Origin: Comamonadaceae bacterium
GTDB lineage: Bacteria > Pseudomonadota > Gammaproteobacteria > Burkholderiales > Burkholderiaceae_C
NCBI GenBank assembly: GCA_947454355.1
Contig: CANGKR010000002.1
Span: 1-45,204 of the forward strand
Direction: 5' to 3'
Length of the DNA stretch: 45,204 nt
Positions 1 through 13,280 of this stretch are shown piece by piece. Every line of letters starts with the position of its first letter. Positions within the stretch are counted from its first letter, which is position 1. The notes under the pieces were generated by a model. It saw nothing but the letters and a program-made list of their open reading frames with translations, was not told where the DNA came from and did not search any database. The position numbers and the translations under genes were made by a program.

Positions 1-513
1 CAGTACAAAGACCAAACCATCTGGGAGCCACGCCCCGCTGACCCTGAACTCGAAATCGAGTTCATGCGCAGACTGATGCTCAAGTTCGGTGGCGCTACAG
101 CCCCTGTGACAGCGTCTGCGAAGGCCACTCCAGCTGTCGCCGTGGCAGGTGCTCAGGTCACAAAAGTCAACAACCAGCCCGTCATTGACGTGAACGACGA
201 TCTGGACCGCACCTGGCGCCGTCTGGGCGTAGCTTTAGACCGCACCAGCTTTACGGTGGAAGACCGTGATCGCAGCAAAGGCGTTTATTTTGTGCGTTAC
301 GTACCGGCCGGCAGCGTAGGCAAGGAGCCTGGCTTCTTTGCCAAGCTGTTCAGCAGCACCGACAGCTCAGCGCCTGCCTTGACCCGTTACCGCATCACCT
401 TGACAACGGCAGGAGGTGTATCGCGCATCGCGGTGCAAAACGCTGAAGGTGCGTCGGACGCCTCTGAAAACGCCGAAAAAATCCTCAAACTGATCGCTGG
501 CGAATTGAAGTGA
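1..513 (+). CDS. bamC: Outer membrane protein assembly factor BamC (NlpB/DapX family), 5'-truncated by the window edge
   Basis: Frame 1 is open from base 1 (QYKDQTIWEPRPADPELEIEFMRRLMLKFGG...); C-terminal part resembles a BamC repeat (DDLDRTWRRLGVALDRTSFTVEDRDRSKGVYFVRY). Confidence 0.8.
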   Translation, partial: QYKDQTIWEPRPADPELEIEFMRRLMLKFGGATAPVTASAKATPAVAVAGAQVTKVNNQPVIDVNDDLDRTWRRLGVALDRTSFTVEDRDRSKGVYFVRYVPAGSVGKEPGFFAKLFSSTDSSAPALTRYRITLTTAGGVSRIAVQNAEGASDASENAEKILKLIAGELK

Positions 514-590
514 AATGGGTCGTCAAGGCCGTAGGCAGGATCACCTTGCCTGCGGCCAACCCCGAGCGTCCACACTCATAGGCAAGACGA

Positions 591-619
591 AAAAAAACCC
601 CGCTCAGCGGGGGTTTTTT
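591..619. terminator. Bidirectional rho-independent terminator between convergent bamC and lipoprotein gene
   Basis: aaaaaaaccccgctcagcgggggtttttt: GC stem flanked by A-tract and T-tract, works in both directions. Confidence 0.85.
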
Positions 620-650
620 GATCGTTGCCTGAATGAATCAGGCAACGATC
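620..650. repeat. Perfect 13-bp inverted repeat (gatcgttgcctga-atgaa-tcaggcaacgatc)
   Basis: Read directly; immediately abuts the terminator. Confidence 0.85.
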
Positions 651-660
651 AGGTGAAGAA

Positions 661-867
661 TTACTTCTTCTCAGCAGCAGGAGCGGCTGGAGCAGCAGCG
701 TCAGCTGGCTTGGCGTCAGCAGCAGGAGCGGCTGGAGCAGCAGGAGCCTCAGCAGCTGGAGCGGCAGCAGGAGCTGGAGCGGCTGGAGCAGGAGCTTCTT
801 CTTTTTTACCGCAAGCGGCCAAAGCAGCAGCAGCGATGACAGCGGCCAAAACGAGAGACTTGTTCAT
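661..867 (-). CDS. Small Ala/Pro-rich putative lipoprotein
   Basis: MNKSLVLAAVIAAAALAACGKKEEAPAP...: signal peptide with lipobox-like LAAC followed by AP-rich low-complexity tail; SD AAGGA upstream. Confidence 0.75.
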   Translation of the reverse strand: MNKSLVLAAVIAAAALAACGKKEEAPAPAAPAPAAAPAAEAPAAPAAPAADAKPADAAAPAAPAAEKK

Positions 868-1059
868 GATATTTTTCCTTAACAGGGATGTGAAAACAAT
901 TTCCGGAAATTGTCAGCGCAGCTTGCAAGAGACTTACTTACTGCTATGACAGAGTGAAAGCACTCGAGCTCTTTCATCTCAGCCTTGGATTATAGCCTTA
1001 AAAGTGCCCCGAATCAGGGCATCGCCCTTTTTTTGTAATGCATTTAGCTTCTATCGGCC

Positions 1060-2184
1060 TCAGCAGGTGTGCACCCAGCCTGCATCACACCAGTCTGTGA
1101 GCAGTTCGAGCGCGCCGCTAGAAAATTGGGCCACCGATCGGGCATCAAGATGCCGCTCATTCGCCAATTGCTTCATCCAACGGGCGTCACGCCCACTGGC
1201 TTTGAAGCTCTCGCCATTGATGAACACATGGTGCGCATCGTGCAACATGCGGGTGCGGCGGTCCAGCACCACCGCTTGGGGCCAATGCGGCTCGAAGGGC
1301 TCACCGTTATCAAACCACACCTGGGCTTTCGGCTCGGTGAGGTATTCACCCAACAGGCAATCCAAGAGGTGCGGGTCTTTGAGCGCCTGCTGTATCGCTT
1401 CCCGCGCAAACTGCTGCAAAGCAGCAGGCAGAGCAGCGGCATGACTGACTGCGGTTTGCGCTGGGTCACGGTAGACGGCGTCCAAACCCGACTCCATGGC
1501 CTCTTCGGCCACCCCCATCAACAATTCACGAGCCAACTCGCCTTGGCGCGGCGCACGAAAACCCACCGAATAGGTCATGCATTCGCCTACGGCATCGCCA
1601 TCGTGGGCATACAGGGGTGGCAAGTACAAGATGTCACCGGGGTTGAGGATGTACTCGGCTTCGGGTTCGAAATTCGCCAGTATTTTCAGGGGCACACCGT
1701 CTTGCAACTGAAAATCTTTTTGGCGGCCAATGCGCCAACGGCGTTGGCCGTGAGCTTGCACCAAAAACACGTCATAACTGTCAAAATGCGGACCCACGCC
1801 ACCTCCGTCGGTGGCGAAGCTGATCATCACATCGTCCAGCCGGGCGTCAGGGATGAAGCGGAATTGCTGCATCCATTGGTGCACCGCCTCGTCGTGCAGA
1901 TCCATGCCTTGCACCAACAGTGTCCAGGCCTTTTGCTTGAAGGGCGGCAAAGCTGTGCGCACGAAAGGACCGTGCTTGAGGGTCCAGCCCTGAGGCTTTC
2001 GCACCACCAGGCGTGACTCCACGCCCTCTTGGGCAGCCATGTCCAGCAAAGACTTGCGATCGAGTAAGGGCTGGAAATCCGGTAATCCCTGACGGATCAG
2101 CAAGGGCTTTTTGTGCCAGTGGCGTTTCATGAACTGGTCGGGCGAGAGGCCCGCCAGCAAGGCGAGAGGTTGTGATGTGTCCAT
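1060..2184 (-). CDS. roxA: JmjC/cupin-type ribosomal oxygenase, RoxA/YcfD family
   Basis: MKRHWHKKPLLIR, GGGVGPHFDSYDVFLVQAHGQRRWRIG, LNPGDILYLPPLYAHDG, TYSVGFRAP motifs typical of YcfD; SD AGGAG 9 nt upstream. Confidence 0.85.
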   Translation of the reverse strand: MDTSQPLALLAGLSPDQFMKRHWHKKPLLIRQGLPDFQPLLDRKSLLDMAAQEGVESRLVVRKPQGWTLKHGPFVRTALPPFKQKAWTLLVQGMDLHDEAVHQWMQQFRFIPDARLDDVMISFATDGGGVGPHFDSYDVFLVQAHGQRRWRIGRQKDFQLQDGVPLKILANFEPEAEYILNPGDILYLPPLYAHDGDAVGECMTYSVGFRAPRQGELARELLMGVAEEAMESGLDAVYRDPAQTAVSHAAALPAALQQFAREAIQQALKDPHLLDCLLGEYLTEPKAQVWFDNGEPFEPHWPQAVVLDRRTRMLHDAHHVFINGESFKASGRDARWMKQLANERHLDARSVAQFSSGALELLTDWCDAGWVHTC

Positions 2185-2198
2185 GCGACAATTCTCCT

Positions 2199-2738
2199 AT
2201 GGAAATCACACAACAATGCGTGGTCGGGCTCACCTGGACCTTGAAAGACACCTTGGGCGAAACACTGGACGTGCTGGACGAGCCAGTGGAGTTCTTGGTG
2301 GGCGGGCACGATTTGCTGCCCAAAATCGAAGAAGCTTTGCAAGGCCATGCTCGTGGCGCCAAAGTGTTGCTGCAGCTCGAGCCCGAAGACGCCTTTGGAG
2401 ACTTTGACGAGCACCTGCTGTTTCTGGAGCCTCGCGCCTTGTTCCCTCAGGACATCGAAGAAGGCTTGACGATTGAAGGCTCGGCCTTGCCCCAAGGCAC
2501 GCACCCGGATGCGCCGCGCAATGTGCTCTACACCATCACTGAAATTTACCCCGAACACGTGGTACTCGATGGCAATCATCCGCTCTCAGGCATTGCATTG
2601 CGTTTGGCGTTGACGGTGGAGTCCGTTCGCGAGGCGACCGAAGCAGAAATCGGTCAAGGCAGCTGCGGCACCGGTTTTTTCAAAATCGAGTTGGGCCACA
2701 ACCACCTGCCCGCTGATCCGGACCGCACCCTGCATTGA
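2199..2738 (+). CDS. FKBP-type peptidyl-prolyl cis-trans isomerase (SlyD-like)
   Basis: MEITQQCVVGLTWTLKDTLGETLD...EFLVGGHDLLPKIEEALQGHARGAKV; no His-rich tail. Track start 2172 is GTG; family-like start is ATG 2199. Confidence 0.8.
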   Translation: MEITQQCVVGLTWTLKDTLGETLDVLDEPVEFLVGGHDLLPKIEEALQGHARGAKVLLQLEPEDAFGDFDEHLLFLEPRALFPQDIEEGLTIEGSALPQGTHPDAPRNVLYTITEIYPEHVVLDGNHPLSGIALRLALTVESVREATEAEIGQGSCGTGFFKIELGHNHLPADPDRTLH

Positions 2739-2775
2739 ACCCCTTGGCATCCTGCCGGGGCCCCAAGTTTCGAGG

Positions 2776-3225
2776 CTATTGTTTGCCGGTTGAGCCGTAA
2801 CCGCCCTCGCCCCTGGCGCTGGGAGCCTCGAATTCGGTGACCACATTGAATTGCGCTTGGACCACGGGCACGATGACCATCTGGGCAATTCGCTCCATCG
2901 GCTCGATGGTGAAAGACACGTCACTGCGGTTCCAGCAACTGACCATCAACTGGCCTTGGTAATCGCTGTCGATCAAGCCCACCAAATTGCCCAGCACGAT
3001 ACCGTGCTTATGTCCCAATCCCGAGCGGGGCAAGAGCATGGCCGCAAAGCCGGGGTCTTTCAAGTACACAGCGATGCCGGTGGGCACCAAATGCCAGGCA
3101 TTGGGCGCCAGCAACAAGGGGGCGTCCAAGCAAGCCCGCAAATCCAGGCCCGCACTGCCCGCGGTGGCATAGGCTGGCAGTTGGCCTTGCATGCGAGCGT
3201 CCATGATCTTGACATCAATTTTCAT
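2776..3225 (-). CDS. dut: dUTP diphosphatase
   Basis: [11 protein letters not shown]...[44 protein letters not shown] motifs. Confidence 0.95.
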   Translation of the reverse strand: MKIDVKIMDARMQGQLPAYATAGSAGLDLRACLDAPLLLAPNAWHLVPTGIAVYLKDPGFAAMLLPRSGLGHKHGIVLGNLVGLIDSDYQGQLMVSCWNRSDVSFTIEPMERIAQMVIVPVVQAQFNVVTEFEAPSARGEGGYGSTGKQ

Positions 3226-3238
3226 GAGAGTTCTTTCT

Positions 3239-6220
<2,982 letters not shown>

Positions 6221-6243
6221 GCCGTGCGCGTGAGGACCAGTTC

Positions 6244-7098
6244 ATGAAACTTTGTGGGTTCGAGGTCGGGCTGCACCGCCCTTTCTTTTTGATTGCAGGC
6301 ACCTGCTCGATCGAGGGCTTGGAAATGTCCATCGAGGTGGCCGGTCGCCTGCACGAGGCTTGCTCGGCTCTGGGCATTCCCCTCATCTACAAAGGCTCGT
6401 TCGACAAAGCCAACCGCTCTTCTGGCAGCACCCAGCGCGGCGTAGGGATCGATGCGGGCTTGAAAATCCTTGACGAAGTTCGTCGCCAAATTGGCGTGCC
6501 CATCCTCACTGACGTGCACGACGAGTCTCAGGTCAAGACCGTGGCCAGCGTGGTCGATGTATTGCAAACACCCGCCTTTTTGTGCCGCCAGACCGATTTC
6601 ATTCGCGCCGTGGCCCAGTCGGGCAAGCCAGTGAACATCAAGAAGGGCCAGTTTCTCGCGCCTTGGGACATGAAGAACGTGATCGACAAGGCCAAGAGCG
6701 CTGCACGTGACGTGGGCTTGCCTGAAGACAACTTTTTGGCCTGCGAGCGCGGCGTGAGCTTTGGCTACAACAATCTGGTGGCCGATATGACCAGCCTGGC
6801 CGAGATGCGCAAATCCGGCGCTCCGGTGGTGTTTGATGTGACCCACTCGGTACAAAAGCCCGGCGGCCAAGGCACCAGCAGCGGCGGCGCCCGTGAGATG
6901 GTGCCCGTGCTGGCCAGAGCGGCCGTGGCTGCGGGTGTGGCCGGCCTCTTCATGGAAACGCACCCCAAACCGGCCGAGGCTTGGTCGGATGGGCCGAACG
7001 CGGTGCCCTTAAGCCACATGAAAGCTTTGCTCGAAATCCTGGTTCAGCTCGATTCCGTCACCAAAAAGAATCCTTTCCTTGAAGACGACTTCGCATGA
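6244..7098 (+). CDS. kdsA: 3-deoxy-8-phosphooctulonate synthase
   Basis: [35 protein letters not shown] motifs. Confidence 0.95.
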   Translation: MKLCGFEVGLHRPFFLIAGTCSIEGLEMSIEVAGRLHEACSALGIPLIYKGSFDKANRSSGSTQRGVGIDAGLKILDEVRRQIGVPILTDVHDESQVKTVASVVDVLQTPAFLCRQTDFIRAVAQSGKPVNIKKGQFLAPWDMKNVIDKAKSAARDVGLPEDNFLACERGVSFGYNNLVADMTSLAEMRKSGAPVVFDVTHSVQKPGGQGTSSGGAREMVPVLARAAVAAGVAGLFMETHPKPAEAWSDGPNAVPLSHMKALLEILVQLDSVTKKNPFLEDDFA

Positions 7099-7145
7099 AC
7101 GGCTGTATCTTCGGCCAGGAACCCCTGTTTTATTTTTCCCTTTGA

Positions 7146-8444
<1,299 letters not shown>

Positions 8445-8453
8445 TAAACCGCC

Positions 8454-8729
8454 ATGGGAAACCGCCTGTTGCCCGCTGTATTGCTCGCCATTTTGGCGGT
8501 CTTTCAGGGGCAGCTGTGGCTCGGCCGAGGCGGCATTCCCACCGTGACTGAACTGGAACGCAAAGTCCAGGAGCAGAAACTGGCCAATGACAAGGCGCGC
8601 TTGGTCAATGAACAATTGAATGCCGAGATCAACGACCTCAAAGAAGGTCTGAACATGGTGGAAGAGCGTGCCCGCAATGAGCTGGGCATGGTTAAACCCA
8701 ACGAAATTTACGTTCAGATCGCCAAATGA
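8454..8729 (+). CDS. ftsB: Cell division protein FtsB
   Basis: 91 aa, N-terminal TM then coiled coil, WLGRGGIPTVTELERKVQEQK, directly after eno as in many proteobacteria. Confidence 0.9.
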   Translation: MGNRLLPAVLLAILAVFQGQLWLGRGGIPTVTELERKVQEQKLANDKARLVNEQLNAEINDLKEGLNMVEERARNELGMVKPNEIYVQIAK

Positions 8730-9283
8730 CCACCCTGACCGAAGCCGCTGGTTTTGCACTGGCGGTGGCCATGGTGGTGTGCAGCATCCGTCAATGGCAT
8801 TGGAGTTGGCCCCTAGGCATCGCCAGCTCGGTGTTGTATTTTTTTGTCTTCCAAAGCAACCAGTTGTACGGCGAAGCCAGTCTGCAAATCCTGTTTGCAG
8901 CCCTGTCCTTGTGGGGTTGGTGGCAATGGCTACGCGCTGCGCAACAACAAGCCCATGTGAAAAGACTGGACCGCCGTGGGTGGTTACTGTGTGCGCTGAC
9001 CTGTGCGGTCTTGTGGCCGGCGGTGAGCTGGTACTTGCAGCAGTTCACCGACAGCGATGTGCCCCACTGGGATAGCTTGGTCACAGTCTTGAGCGTCTTG
9101 GGCCAATACCTGCTGGGCCGCAAATTCCTTGAAAACTGGTGGGTCTGGATGGTGGCCAACACCTTGAGCATGGGCTTGTTCGCATACAAGGCCTTATGGC
9201 TCACGGTGATGCTGTATGGCATGTTTGTGGCAATGAGCTGGGTCGGTTGGCGCACCTGGCAAGCCGAGACCCAAGCAGCATGA
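8726..9283 (+). CDS. pnuC: Nicotinamide riboside transporter PnuC
   Basis: Multi-TM protein with WPLGIASSVLYFFVFQSNQLYGEASLQILF and GWWQW; ATGA overlap with ftsB. Confidence 0.85.
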   Translation: MTTLTEAAGFALAVAMVVCSIRQWHWSWPLGIASSVLYFFVFQSNQLYGEASLQILFAALSLWGWWQWLRAAQQQAHVKRLDRRGWLLCALTCAVLWPAVSWYLQQFTDSDVPHWDSLVTVLSVLGQYLLGRKFLENWWVWMVANTLSMGLFAYKALWLTVMLYGMFVAMSWVGWRTWQAETQAA

Positions 9284-9948
9284 TCCGCGTGTCCATCTTA
9301 GGTGCCGAAAGCACCGGCAAAACACAACTGGTGCAGGCTTTGGCACGGGCCCTGCGTTCCCAGGGCCAGACAGTGCATGTGGTGCCAGAGTATTTGCGTC
9401 AATGGTGCGATGAACATGCACGCACACCCCTGGCCCATGAACAAATGGCCATTGCACAGCATCAGGCTCAGGCGGTATTGCAGTTCACTGGCGGCATCGT
9501 GCTGGCCGACACCACACCTTTGATGACGGCGATCTACAGCCACTATATTTTTCAAGACTCTTCGCTCTATGCAATGGCTTTGGCACATCAGCAGCTGTAC
9601 GACATGAACCTGCTGACTGGCCTGGACCTGCCCTGGGTGGCCGATGGTCTGCAGCGTGACGGTCCGCAGGCGCGAGAGGCTGTGGATACAATGTTGCGCC
9701 AAGCCTTGCAACAAGCGCCGTTGTCACACAAAGTGATTTATGGACAAGGGGATGAAAGGGTCCACAACGCCTTGCTGGCTTTAGGTTGGGCATCTGGTTG
9801 GGAAAGCGCAGACGCAGCAGAAGGCACCCTGCGAGTGCGCCAAGACAGCCAATATGGCCTGAACCGAGGCCGCACGGCTTGGGTCTGCGAGAACTGTTCG
9901 GACGCTGACTGCGAACATAAATTGTTCAGCCGCCTGGTGTCTGGCTGA
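9280..9948 (+). CDS. NadR-like P-loop kinase (probable ribosylnicotinamide kinase), standalone
   Basis: MIRVSILGAESTGKTQLVQALA (Walker A), VPEYLRQWC, LADTTPLMTAIYSHYIF; ATGA overlap with pnuC. Confidence 0.75.
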   Translation: MIRVSILGAESTGKTQLVQALARALRSQGQTVHVVPEYLRQWCDEHARTPLAHEQMAIAQHQAQAVLQFTGGIVLADTTPLMTAIYSHYIFQDSSLYAMALAHQQLYDMNLLTGLDLPWVADGLQRDGPQAREAVDTMLRQALQQAPLSHKVIYGQGDERVHNALLALGWASGWESADAAEGTLRVRQDSQYGLNRGRTAWVCENCSDADCEHKLFSRLVSG

Positions 9949-9953
9949 AGGAC

Positions 9954-10943
9954 TCAGTGCAGCGCGCTGCCGGGTGTGTCGGTCGCCAGCCTGGTGAAAA
10001 TGCCGGCTGCATCGATCGGATCGAACCGGTATTGCTGCCCACAAAACTCGCAAGCGACTTCGATTTGACCTTGCTCGGCAATGATGCTGTCTGCCTCTTC
10101 CACACCCAAGCTGCGAATCATTTGACTGACCCGCTCGCGGCTGCATCGGCAAGCGAAATGCGGCGCCGTCTCTCCCGCCAAGGGTTCAAAGCGCACCAGG
10201 GGCTCCTCCCAAAACAGACGGCGCAAGATGGTGTCGACATCCAGAGTCAACAACTCTTCGCGCTTCAAGCTCTTGGTCAGAATGGCAATGCGGTTGTAGT
10301 CCTCACTGCGCCCGAGTTCGGCTTCGCGGGCCACTGAATCCTGGCCAGCCAAGTTGCCCTCGCCTTCCACAGGCAAACGCTGAATCAGCAAGCCAGCCGC
10401 GACTTGGTTGTCGGCAGCCAACACCAAGACCGTGTCCAGTTGCTCGGATTGCAGCATGTAGTGTTCAAGTACCTCAGCAATGTGCTCGATCGGTTTGTGG
10501 TGGTCGTCAAACAAAGGGACTACGCCTTGGTAAGGCTGTTGGCCTGGCAGACGATCCAACGGGTCGAGCGTGATGGCGCAGCGACCGAGCTTGTTCACAT
10601 TGACCATGTGGCTGAGGGAAGCGTCATCGGCGATCTCGCCGGTCAAGGTGGCAGTGGCCCGCAAACTGAAATCCGGCTGAACCTCCACCACCGCCAGCTT
10701 CAAGGGGCCATCGCCCATGATCTGCAGAACCAATGCGCCATTGAACTTGATGTTGCCCTGCATCAACACACTGGCCGCGGCCATCTCACCCAGCAAATGC
10801 GAAACTGGCTCTGGATAAGGCCCTGACTGGGTGTTGGCCGCACGACGCGCCAGGATATCTTGCCAAGCGTCGGTCAAGCGAACAATCATGCCGCGCACCG
10901 GCAGGCCTTCAAATAAAAATTTATGCAGTTCAGACAAATTCAA
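9954..10943 (-). CDS. hslO: Hsp33 redox-regulated chaperone (TTG start)
   Basis: MNLSELHKFLFEGLPVRGMIVRL..., CRCSRERV ... CEFCGQQY (CxC...CxxC) zinc motif. Confidence 0.93.
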   Translation of the reverse strand: MNLSELHKFLFEGLPVRGMIVRLTDAWQDILARRAANTQSGPYPEPVSHLLGEMAAASVLMQGNIKFNGALVLQIMGDGPLKLAVVEVQPDFSLRATATLTGEIADDASLSHMVNVNKLGRCAITLDPLDRLPGQQPYQGVVPLFDDHHKPIEHIAEVLEHYMLQSEQLDTVLVLAADNQVAAGLLIQRLPVEGEGNLAGQDSVAREAELGRSEDYNRIAILTKSLKREELLTLDVDTILRRLFWEEPLVRFEPLAGETAPHFACRCSRERVSQMIRSLGVEEADSIIAEQGQIEVACEFCGQQYRFDPIDAAGIFTRLATDTPGSALH

Positions 10944-10969
10944 CGAAGCGGTCCAAGCCGCCTTCCGGT

Positions 10970-11494
10970 TTAAGCGATTTTTTTCAGCGTAGATTGAAAC
11001 TTGTGCGCATTGGCCACGTAGTGCTTGGCACTTTGGCGCAAGCCTTCAATTTGTTCAGGGGTCAATTCGCGCACCACTTTGGCTGGCGAGCCCATGATCA
11101 TCGAGCCATCGGGAAACTCTTTGCCTTCCGTGACCAGAGAGCCAGCACCCACCAAGCAGTTCTTGCCTATTTTCGCACCATTGAGGACCACCGCGCCAAT
11201 GCCAATCAGGGATTCATCGCCAATGGTGCAGCCGTGCAGCATGACCATATGACCTACGGTCACGTGCTTGCCCACCACCAATGGCTTGCCGTGGTCAGCA
11301 TGCATCACGCTGCCGTCCTGGATGTTGCTGCCTTCGCCAATGGTGATGGTCTCGGTATCGCCGCGCACCACGCTGCCAAACCACACGCTGGCGTCGGCAT
11401 GGATGTGCACATTGCCCATCACCTGTGCACTGTCAGCTACCCACGCGGTCGGGGCCACTTGAGGTTGCTTGCCATCGAGTTCGTAGATTGCCAT
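10970..11494 (-). CDS. Gamma carbonic anhydrase family protein (YrdA-like, left-handed beta-helix)
   Basis: Hexapeptide repeats; [46 protein letters not shown]. Confidence 0.9.
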   Translation of the reverse strand: MAIYELDGKQPQVAPTAWVADSAQVMGNVHIHADASVWFGSVVRGDTETITIGEGSNIQDGSVMHADHGKPLVVGKHVTVGHMVMLHGCTIGDESLIGIGAVVLNGAKIGKNCLVGAGSLVTEGKEFPDGSMIMGSPAKVVRELTPEQIEGLRQSAKHYVANAHKFQSTLKKIA

Positions 11495-11528
11495 CGTTTG
11501 CTCCTGAATAATGTGTATGTCGGTCCAC

Positions 11529-11540
11529 CTACAATTGTAG
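11529..11540. promoter_or_regulatory. 12-bp palindrome CTACAATTGTAG carrying overlapping divergent -10-like TACAAT elements
   Basis: Located between divergent carbonic anhydrase (-) and DUF455 (+) genes. Confidence 0.45.
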
Positions 11541-11598
11541 AGAAGCGACAGATTGCATCCTGTCGCGCCTGAAGCCCCATCCCCTGCCTTCCTCCTCC

Positions 11599-12378
11599 AT
11601 GAACTCCTTGCGACCTGCCGCCCTTGGGCCTTTGTGCGAAACCGACGCGGTGCGCAAAGCCCAAGCCACCCTGGCGCTGGACCTCACAGCCCCAGTGCGC
11701 GCCCATGAAATATTGAAGCCTGAGTGGCACATCCCGGGACGGCCGGTCAAGCCCGAATTGATCGCCCACACCCTGCTCAAGCCTCAGCCCTTGAGTAGCG
11801 TGCAAGGCCGCGCCCTGCTGGTGCATTCAGTCGCGCACATTGAGCTGAACGCTATCGATTTGGCGCTCGATGCGGTCTGGCGCTTTCCCGACTTACCCGA
11901 GGCCTTCTACACCGACTGGATGCGTATCGCGCAAGAAGAAGCCAAACATTTTTTGTTACTGCGTGAACATTTGGTGAGCTTGGGTTTTGACTATGGGGAC
12001 TTTCCCGCGCACAACGCCCTTTGGGAGATGGCAGAGCGCACACAGGATGATGTGTTGGCACGCATCGGGATCGTGCCGCGCACGCTGGAAGCACGGGGTC
12101 TGGACGCCTCACCCGCTGTCAAGAAAAAACTGATTGGCGCGGGCGACCACCGTGCGGGCGAAATTCTGGACATCATCCTGGAAGAAGAAATTGGCCATGT
12201 GGCCGCCGGTAACCGCTGGTACCGTTATCTGTGCGAAGCGCGTGGCCTGGATCCGATCGCCACCTATGCCGAATTGATCGCCCGCTACGACGCGCCCAAA
12301 CTGCGTCCGCCCTTCAATATGCCAGCGCGGCGACGGGCCGGCTTTGACGATGCCGAACTGGCTGTCCTGGGTGCTTAA
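11599..12378 (+). CDS. DUF455 family ferritin-like protein
   Basis: [48 protein letters not shown] (ferritin-like E...ExxH). Confidence 0.85.
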   Translation: MNSLRPAALGPLCETDAVRKAQATLALDLTAPVRAHEILKPEWHIPGRPVKPELIAHTLLKPQPLSSVQGRALLVHSVAHIELNAIDLALDAVWRFPDLPEAFYTDWMRIAQEEAKHFLLLREHLVSLGFDYGDFPAHNALWEMAERTQDDVLARIGIVPRTLEARGLDASPAVKKKLIGAGDHRAGEILDIILEEEIGHVAAGNRWYRYLCEARGLDPIATYAELIARYDAPKLRPPFNMPARRRAGFDDAELAVLGA

Positions 12379-13280
12379 CCCCGCGGGTGGTGCTGAGCGT
12401 GCAAACTTTTGAGCCGCTCGCGGGCAATGTGGGTGTAAATGGTGGTGGTCGAAATATCCGCATGGCCCAAAAGCATTTGCACCGAACGCAAGTCCGCACC
12501 GTGATTGAGCAAATGCGTGGCAAACGCATGACGCAATGTGTGCGGTGACAAGGGCGCAGTGATGCCCGCCTGCAAGGCGTAGCGCTTGACGATGTGCCAA
12601 AACATCACTCGAGACAGCGCCGTACCTGGCTTGGGCCCGCTGCTGCTGACAAACAGGTCTTCGGTTTGGCGACCGCCCAACAACGAAGGGCGGGCTGTTT
12701 GCAAGTAACGCTCCAGCCAATGACGGGCTTCCAATCCAAAGGGCACCAGCCGCTCTTTGCTGCCTTTGCCCATGATCCGCAGCACGTGGTCGTTCAAGGC
12801 GACATGCAGGGTTTTGAGTTGAACCAACTCACTCACCCGCAAGCCGCTGGCGTACATCAATTCCAGCATGGTGCGGTCGCGTAAGCCCAATGCGTCGTTG
12901 ACTTCAGGGGCCTGCAACAGCATCTCGACCTGCGACTCACTCAGACTTTTAGGCACCCGCAGGGCCTGCTTGGCGGCCAGCATGCGCAAGGTGGGATCTG
13001 CCTGAACTGCATGCTCGCGCAGGGCCCAGCGAAAGTAACGCTTGAACACCGTCAACCTGCGGTTGGCCGAGGTCGCCTTGGTACGGCCATGCTGGACCGC
13101 AAAATACTGCTGCAAATGGGGTTCGGTGGTCTCATCCAGCGAGACGCCCTGCTCACGTAACCATTGCGCAAAGAGAGACAAATCACGGCGGTAAGCGGCC
13201 AGCGTGTTGGCAGACAAACCGTCTTCCAGCCAAAGGGCGTCAATGAAGCGATCGATCGCGCTTTGGCTGGCGGGCAACAT
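12375..13280 (-). CDS. xerD: Site-specific tyrosine recombinase XerD
   Basis: IDRFIDALWLEDGLSANTLAAYRRDL; MYASGLRVSEL; LSPHTLRHAFATHLLNHGADLRSVQMLLGHADISTTTIYTH. Confidence 0.93.
   Translation of the reverse strand: MLPASQSAIDRFIDALWLEDGLSANTLAAYRRDLSLFAQWLREQGVSLDETTEPHLQQYFAVQHGRTKATSANRRLTVFKRYFRWALREHAVQADPTLRMLAAKQALRVPKSLSESQVEMLLQAPEVNDALGLRDRTMLELMYASGLRVSELVQLKTLHVALNDHVLRIMGKGSKERLVPFGLEARHWLERYLQTARPSLLGGRQTEDLFVSSSGPKPGTALSRVMFWHIVKRYALQAGITAPLSPHTLRHAFATHLLNHGADLRSVQMLLGHADISTTTIYTHIARERLKSLHAQHHPRG

Noticed and set aside
661-867. Possible CRISPR or tandem-repeat array in the GCAGCAGGAGC region
   Set aside because: Repeats are in-frame Ala/Pro codons of a lipoprotein; no regular repeat-spacer structure.
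1069-2016. 315-aa plus-strand ORF antisense to the RoxA-like gene
   Set aside because: Minus-strand cupin motifs are decisive.
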